Position numbers and translations under genes: made by a program. DNA of 44,097 nucleotides. Origin: UBA2253 sp964646985. Lineage in GTDB: Bacteria; Bacillota_I; Bacilli_A; ML615J-28; CAG-698. The DNA is taken from assembly GCA_964646985.1 (NCBI GenBank), contig CAZYFI010000005.1:1-44097 (forward strand). Reading direction: 5' to 3'. Of the stretch, positions 40,229 through 44,097 are shown in pieces. Numbering within the stretch: the stretch's first letter is position 1; each line of letters starts with the position of its first letter. Below the pieces are notes generated by a model. It ran no database searches, was not told the origin of the DNA, and saw nothing but the letters and a program-made list of their open reading frames with translations.

Positions 40229-41152
40229 TCAAACAAACAAGTTTTCTACCCAGACAATTTCAAAGTCTTCTTCATGAAACACAACTTTGAATTTTACATT
40301 TAGATAAGTAAAGAAAACAAACTCTCCTTCTAAATAACCTTGATGATATGTAAGATAATAATCTTTCACTTGTTCAACATTATCTTCTAAGTCAAACACG
40401 ACATCGGCTCTTGGATCTTCATTAAAGTCAGGATAATAAAAATGGGAATAAATGGGCTTTAAAAACTCTTCTTTCTCTACAAAAGTTGGCAAAGGAATTT
40501 TATCATTTAAGCCCAATCGATAAACCGATTTTAAAGGCAATGGAACAATGTATAATATTGTGTCTTCGTCGTTATTCTTTTGAATGATAATGGGATAATG
40601 TAAAACCGCATTCAATGGAGTCGTATATTTCCAACAAAACATCATTGTTAATACTTCATTGATTTTCGTGGCAAATCTTCGGTATTCAAAAGTCAAAGTT
40701 AAGCCGTTTTCTAAAAGAATATAAGCAATTTCCTCAAAAATCATGCCTTCTTCAACTCGCAAAATTTGCGATTTTTGTACAAATTCTCCATCATCATTTA
40801 AAACCAATCGATTCATACGTGTTTCAAATGCTTGTTGGGTTAATAGCAGTCTAGTTTCAAATCGATTGTTATTTTCATAATAGTCAAACAAATCACTAAG
40901 CAAAGCACTCACTACAAAATCATCATTCTTTCCAAAAACCTTCTTATTTGTTGTCGTTGCGGTATCAATCGTATTAACAATTCCCGAAAAAGTGAAATGA
41001 TAATCAGGAACTTCATCATAAGGCAAGTACTGCAAATATGTTTCGGGAAATGAAAAAATAATTTCATTTTCATTTGGTGAAACTTGATTGCCACTACAAC
41101 CACTCAACAATAAAGAAACAAATAAAATAAAAACAATTAAAAATTTTTTCAT
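40229..41152 (-). CDS. Uncharacterised lipoprotein
   Basis: A 307-residue protein with a clear lipoprotein signal peptide: MKKF, a hydrophobic core, then lipobox LLSGC with Cys19. The mature part is acidic and aromatic-rich and begins SGNQVSPNENE. It contains Asp/Glu clusters and alternating hydrophobic stretches that suggest beta structure. I do not recognise a family. The ATG at 41150-41152 follows AAGGA 8 nt upstream and lies 1 nt after the tgt stop, so it is co-translated with ruvB-queA-tgt. In Bacillus the gene after tgt is yajC; this is not YajC. No clear terminator follows. Confidence 0.85.
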   Translation of the reverse strand: MKKFLIVFILFVSLLLSGCSGNQVSPNENEIIFSFPETYLQYLPYDEVPDYHFTFSGIVNTIDTATTTNKKVFGKNDDFVVSALLSDLFDYYENNNRFETRLLLTQQAFETRMNRLVLNDDGEFVQKSQILRVEEGMIFEEIAYILLENGLTLTFEYRRFATKINEVLTMMFCWKYTTPLNAVLHYPIIIQKNNDEDTILYIVPLPLKSVYRLGLNDKIPLPTFVEKEEFLKPIYSHFYYPDFNEDPRADVVFDLEDNVEQVKDYYLTYHQGYLEGEFVFFTYLNVKFKVVFHEEDFEIVWVENLFV

Positions 41153-41153
41153 C

Positions 41154-42287
41154 TTAAAAATCCTTGTTGGAAAAATGCAAACCATAGTCACGATACACTT
41201 GTTCTTTATATTCTAAAAAGCGATCTTCTTTGATGGCAAGGCGAATATTTTCTGTTAATCGCAACAAATAATTCACATTATGAATGCTAAGCAAACGATA
41301 TCCAAGCATTTCTTGGGCTTTGAACAAATGCCGTAAATATGCTTTTGAGTAATTTCTACAAGTATAGCAATTGCAATGTTCATCTAGTTTAGAAAAATCC
41401 GTTTCATATTCTTTATTTTTTATGATGACTCTTCCATTGGTTGTCATAGCCGTTCCATGCCTAGCTATTCTAGTTGGTAAAACACAATCAAACATATCAA
41501 TCCCGCGTTCGACTGCATCCAAAATGGCTCCTGGAGAACCCACTCCCATTAAGTATCTTGGTTTATTTTGAGGAAGAAATGGTGTAGTAAATTCTAACAC
41601 CATATTTTGGATTTTTTTTGGTTCCCCAACGCTTAAACCCCCGATAGAATAACCATCAAAATTCATGGCGACAAGATTGGTTGCGGAAAGTTTTCGCAAG
41701 TCAAGGAATTCACCTCCTTGCACAATCCCAAACAAACCTTGCATGTGTTTATTTTGATGAGCGTCTAAACTTCTTTGGGCCCAACGTAGCGTTCGATCCA
41801 CTGATTTTTGCATATATTCATAGGTTGAAGGATAAGGTGGGCATTCATCAAATGCCATCATAATATCGGACCCCAGAGCATTTTGAATTTCCATCGATTT
41901 TTCAGGAGACAAAAATAATTTATCCCCACTTTTATGGTGTTTGAATGTGACCCCTTCTTCGGTGATATCACGAAGATTGGCCAAACTAAACACTTGGAAC
42001 CCACCAGAATCAGTGAGAATTGATCGATCCCAATTCATAAATTTATGTAATCCCCCAGCCTGCCTCACAACCTCATGACCTGGCTGATTCCACAAATGAT
42101 AAGTATTACCTAAAATGATTTGTGAACCTATTTCTTCAAGTTCTTCTTTGATGAGCGTTTTTACTGTTCCTTGTGTACCGACCGCCATAAAAACAGGTGT
42201 TTCAAAACTACCATGCGGTGTTGTAATACGCCCATAACGTGCCATGGAATTGTGACTTTGTTTTAATAATTCATATTTAATAACCAT
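41154..42287 (-). CDS. tgt: tRNA-guanine transglycosylase
   Basis: Exchanges G34 of tRNAs with GUN anticodons for preQ1 in the queuosine pathway; 377 residues. General acid/base Asp93 in LTDSGGFQVF; nucleophile Asp267 in MFDCVLPTR; zinc ligands Cys305, Cys307, Cys310 and His336. It is 8 nt downstream of queA, the next enzyme of the pathway. No preQ1 synthesis genes (queC, queD, queE, queF) lie in the window. Confidence 0.97.
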   Translation of the reverse strand: MVIKYELLKQSHNSMARYGRITTPHGSFETPVFMAVGTQGTVKTLIKEELEEIGSQIILGNTYHLWNQPGHEVVRQAGGLHKFMNWDRSILTDSGGFQVFSLANLRDITEEGVTFKHHKSGDKLFLSPEKSMEIQNALGSDIMMAFDECPPYPSTYEYMQKSVDRTLRWAQRSLDAHQNKHMQGLFGIVQGGEFLDLRKLSATNLVAMNFDGYSIGGLSVGEPKKIQNMVLEFTTPFLPQNKPRYLMGVGSPGAILDAVERGIDMFDCVLPTRIARHGTAMTTNGRVIIKNKEYETDFSKLDEHCNCYTCRNYSKAYLRHLFKAQEMLGYRLLSIHNVNYLLRLTENIRLAIKEDRFLEYKEQVYRDYGLHFSNKDF

Positions 42288-42295
42288 AATATTCC

Positions 42296-43315
42296 TTATT
42301 GGATAAACATTGCATCACCAAAAGAAAAGAATCGGTATTCTTGTGCAATGGCATATTGATATGCTTCCATTATTTTTTCTTGTGAATAGAATGCACTTAC
42401 CAACATTAATAATGTTGATTTTGGCAAGTGAAAGTTGGTAATCAGTGCAGATACTGCCTGGAACTGATATCCAGGATAAATGAAGATATTTGTTTCTTCC
42501 ATTGTTGCTTTGAATTCATGATATTTTTGATAAATCGCTTCTAATGTTCTAGTAGAAGTTGTTCCAACACAAATAATTCGTTTGTTTTTAAGTTTTGCTT
42601 CGTTTAAAATTTGCGCGGTACTTTCACTCATAGAGAACCACTCACTGTGCATTTCGTGATCTTCTACATTTTCTACACTTACACTTCTAAACGTTCCCAA
42701 ACCAATATGCAATGTCACTTGGCAGATTTGAACCTTTTTTTCTTTTAGTTTCAAAAAAAGATCACTGTCAAAATGCAATCCGGCTGTAGGCGCAGCTGCA
42801 CTACCCAAAACATTTGCATAAATGGTTTGGTAACGAGTTTGATCTTGTAAACTAAGGTGAATATAAGGTGGTAGTGGCATAGTTCCTAATTTTGCCAGCA
42901 AATCTAAGAATACACCTTGGTAATGAAAGCGAACATGACAAATGCCGTCTTGTAACTTCTGAATGATTTCACCAACAAAGTAATCGGAAAAATTAATTTT
43001 TGTTCCAACTTTGATACGGCGAGCTGGCCTAACCAAAGTTTCCCAATAATCATGATGTTCTTTTAATAACAATAATTCGATTTTCGCATTGGTATCTGTT
43101 TTATTTCCAAATATTCTTGAAGGTAAAACCTTTGTGTCATTTAGAACTAACACATCGTTTTCCGATAAGTAATCACTTAAGTCATAAAAATGACGATCTT
43201 CCAATGTGCCCAATTTGCGATTTAATACGAGCATTCTTGAAGTGCTACGTTTTTGAAGAGGCGTTTGGGCAATCAAACGCTCTGGCAAATCATAATTAAA
43301 AGAGTCGACTTTCAT
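42296..43315 (-). CDS. queA: S-adenosylmethionine:tRNA ribosyltransferase-isomerase
   Basis: Adds the epoxycyclopentane moiety from SAM to preQ1-modified tRNA; 339 residues. The N-terminal FNYDLPERLIAQTPL, the central SAAAPTAGLHFD (about 172-183), HIGLGTF (about 203-209) and VGTTSTRTLE (about 251-260) are family hallmarks. The ATG at 43313-43315 overlaps the ruvB end by 20 nt. ruvB-queA-tgt is the standard Bacillota order. Confidence 0.97.
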   Translation of the reverse strand: MKVDSFNYDLPERLIAQTPLQKRSTSRMLVLNRKLGTLEDRHFYDLSDYLSENDVLVLNDTKVLPSRIFGNKTDTNAKIELLLLKEHHDYWETLVRPARRIKVGTKINFSDYFVGEIIQKLQDGICHVRFHYQGVFLDLLAKLGTMPLPPYIHLSLQDQTRYQTIYANVLGSAAAPTAGLHFDSDLFLKLKEKKVQICQVTLHIGLGTFRSVSVENVEDHEMHSEWFSMSESTAQILNEAKLKNKRIICVGTTSTRTLEAIYQKYHEFKATMEETNIFIYPGYQFQAVSALITNFHLPKSTLLMLVSAFYSQEKIMEAYQYAIAQEYRFFSFGDAMFIQ

Positions 43316-44097
43316 AACCTATTCCTAAATGTTGATATGTTTTTTCTGTTGCCATTCTTCCTCGAGAAGTTCGCAAAATAAATCCTTCTTGCAGTAAATA
43401 TGGTTCATAAACATCTTCTAATGTTGTTACATCTTCAGAAATAGAAGATGCTAACGCACTTAGCCCTACTGGCCCCCCCTTAAATCGTTCTACAAGAGAA
43501 CGCAAGTAACGATGATCCGTTTCATTGAGTCCTTCTTCATCAATATCTAGTTTGATTAAAGAATTCTTTGTTAATTCATATTCAATTAATTGGCAATTTT
43601 CATCAGCAAATTGAGCAAAATCGCGAACACGGCGGAACAAACGGTTGGCAACCCTAGGAGTTCCTCGTGAACGGCGAGCGATTTCCCATGCCGCTTGCTC
43701 ATCAATTTCAAAACTAAAGACCTTTGATGTTCGATTGACAATGGACTTTAATTCCGCAATTTGGTAATAATTCAATTGATGAACAATACCAAAACGATCA
43801 CGAAGTGGTGCAGTTAAATCACCCCATCTTGTTGTTGCGCCAATTAAAGTAAATGGTGGCAAATCAATGCGAATGGAATTGGCAGTTGCATCTTTCCCAA
43901 TCATAATATCAACGACAAAATCCTCCATTGCGGAATAAAGAACCTCTTCTACCACCCTTGGCAAACGATGAATTTCATCAATGAATAAAATATCACCTGC
44001 TTCAAGATTTGATAAAATGGCTACCAAATCACCAATGCGATCAATCGAAGGTGCGGTCATGGCATGAAATTTTCCTCCCATTTCATTGGCAATGATG
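43296..44097 (-). CDS. ruvB: Holliday junction branch migration helicase RuvB (5' end outside the window)
   Basis: The C-terminal 267 residues or so of RuvB; the frame is open to the window edge and reads IIANEMGG before the first internal Met. Walker B/DEIHRL, the sensor-1 segment GATTR, arginine-finger region LRDRFG, and the C-terminal winged-helix domain (RGGPVGLSALASSISED region) are present. Walker A and the true start lie beyond 44097. After GATTR this protein has WGDLTAP where most RuvB have an AG(L/S)LTSP-type sequence, a mild deviation. It is the first visible gene of ruvB-queA-tgt-lipoprotein. Confidence 0.96.
   Translation of the reverse strand, partial: IIANEMGGKFHAMTAPSIDRIGDLVAILSNLEAGDILFIDEIHRLPRVVEEVLYSAMEDFVVDIMIGKDATANSIRIDLPPFTLIGATTRWGDLTAPLRDRFGIVHQLNYYQIAELKSIVNRTSKVFSFEIDEQAAWEIARRSRGTPRVANRLFRRVRDFAQFADENCQLIEYELTKNSLIKLDIDEEGLNETDHRYLRSLVERFKGGPVGLSALASSISEDVTTLEDVYEPYLLQEGFILRTSRGRMATEKTYQHLGIGYESRLF

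Noticed and set aside
1..44097. Mycoplasma genetic code (UGA as Trp)
   Set aside because: TGA ends several genes at family-typical C-termini, and conserved Trp codons checked (for example in gltX and galE) are TGG.
1..44097. CRISPR arrays, insertion sequences, prophage, tRNA or rRNA genes
   Set aside because: No direct-repeat arrays, transposase-like frames, integrases, cloverleaf-like or rRNA-like stretches were seen in the short intergenic gaps.

Overview
The window is a dense, A+T-rich (about one third G+C by eye) piece of housekeeping chromosome. It most resembles a reduced low-G+C Gram-positive lineage (Bacillota/Mycoplasmatota, for example Acholeplasmatales, Izemoplasmatales or uncultured Bacilli). 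TGA is used as a stop (galE, rpe, the PHP gene, folT and the C26 amidohydrolase) and Trp is TGG, so the Mycoplasma code 4 does not apply. Shine-Dalgarno sequences are strong, promoters are SigA-like, and many genes overlap by 4-26 nt. There are no rRNA or tRNA genes, insertion sequences, prophage or CRISPR.

Layout from left to right. The left edge holds the promoter and leader of a minus-strand gene that lies outside the window. Then come metK and a DEAD-box helicase (minus), the tldE/tldD protease pair (minus), gltX, and an ABC exporter-like protein with a wrecked ATPase domain (minus). coaD is divergent. A phosphodiesterase and a single-chain serine dehydratase (minus) follow, then a C26 amidohydrolase (plus). 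Next is an operon priA-fmt-pgpA-DUF2804-galE, then rpoZ/gmk, divergent rqcH, then nth/dnaD/rnc/plsX/recG/fakA, divergent rpmB, and an operon orphan-PHP-rsmB-rlmN-rsgA-rpe-thiN. The right part holds a DUF4234 membrane protein, eno/gpmI, folT, ftsZ, an orphan lipoprotein, tgt/queA and the 3' part of ruvB.

Much of 16-33 kb is a rearranged version of the Bacillus subtilis rqcH-gmk-rpoZ-coaBC-priA-def-fmt-rsmB-rlmN-prpC-prkC-rsgA-rpe-thiN-rpmB-yloU-fakA-sdaA-recG-fapR-plsX-fab-rnc neighbourhood. Several members are missing from their usual seats: coaBC, def, prpC/prkC, yloU, fapR, fabD, fabG and acpP. fakA and plsX remain, which fits growth on scavenged fatty acids.

The most unusual signals are as follows. 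(1) PriA keeps all eight zinc cysteines but has lost essentially every helicase motif, a candidate pseudohelicase. (2) The intact 581-residue ABC exporter-like protein has lost Walker A, Q-loop, signature, Walker B and H-loop. (3) At the left edge, a short 5' leader carries two perfect, mutually exclusive stems. (4) Stop codons are systematically embedded in intrinsic terminator hairpins, including two convergent pairs sharing one hairpin. (5) An unexplained G+C-richer block sits between ftsZ and folT.
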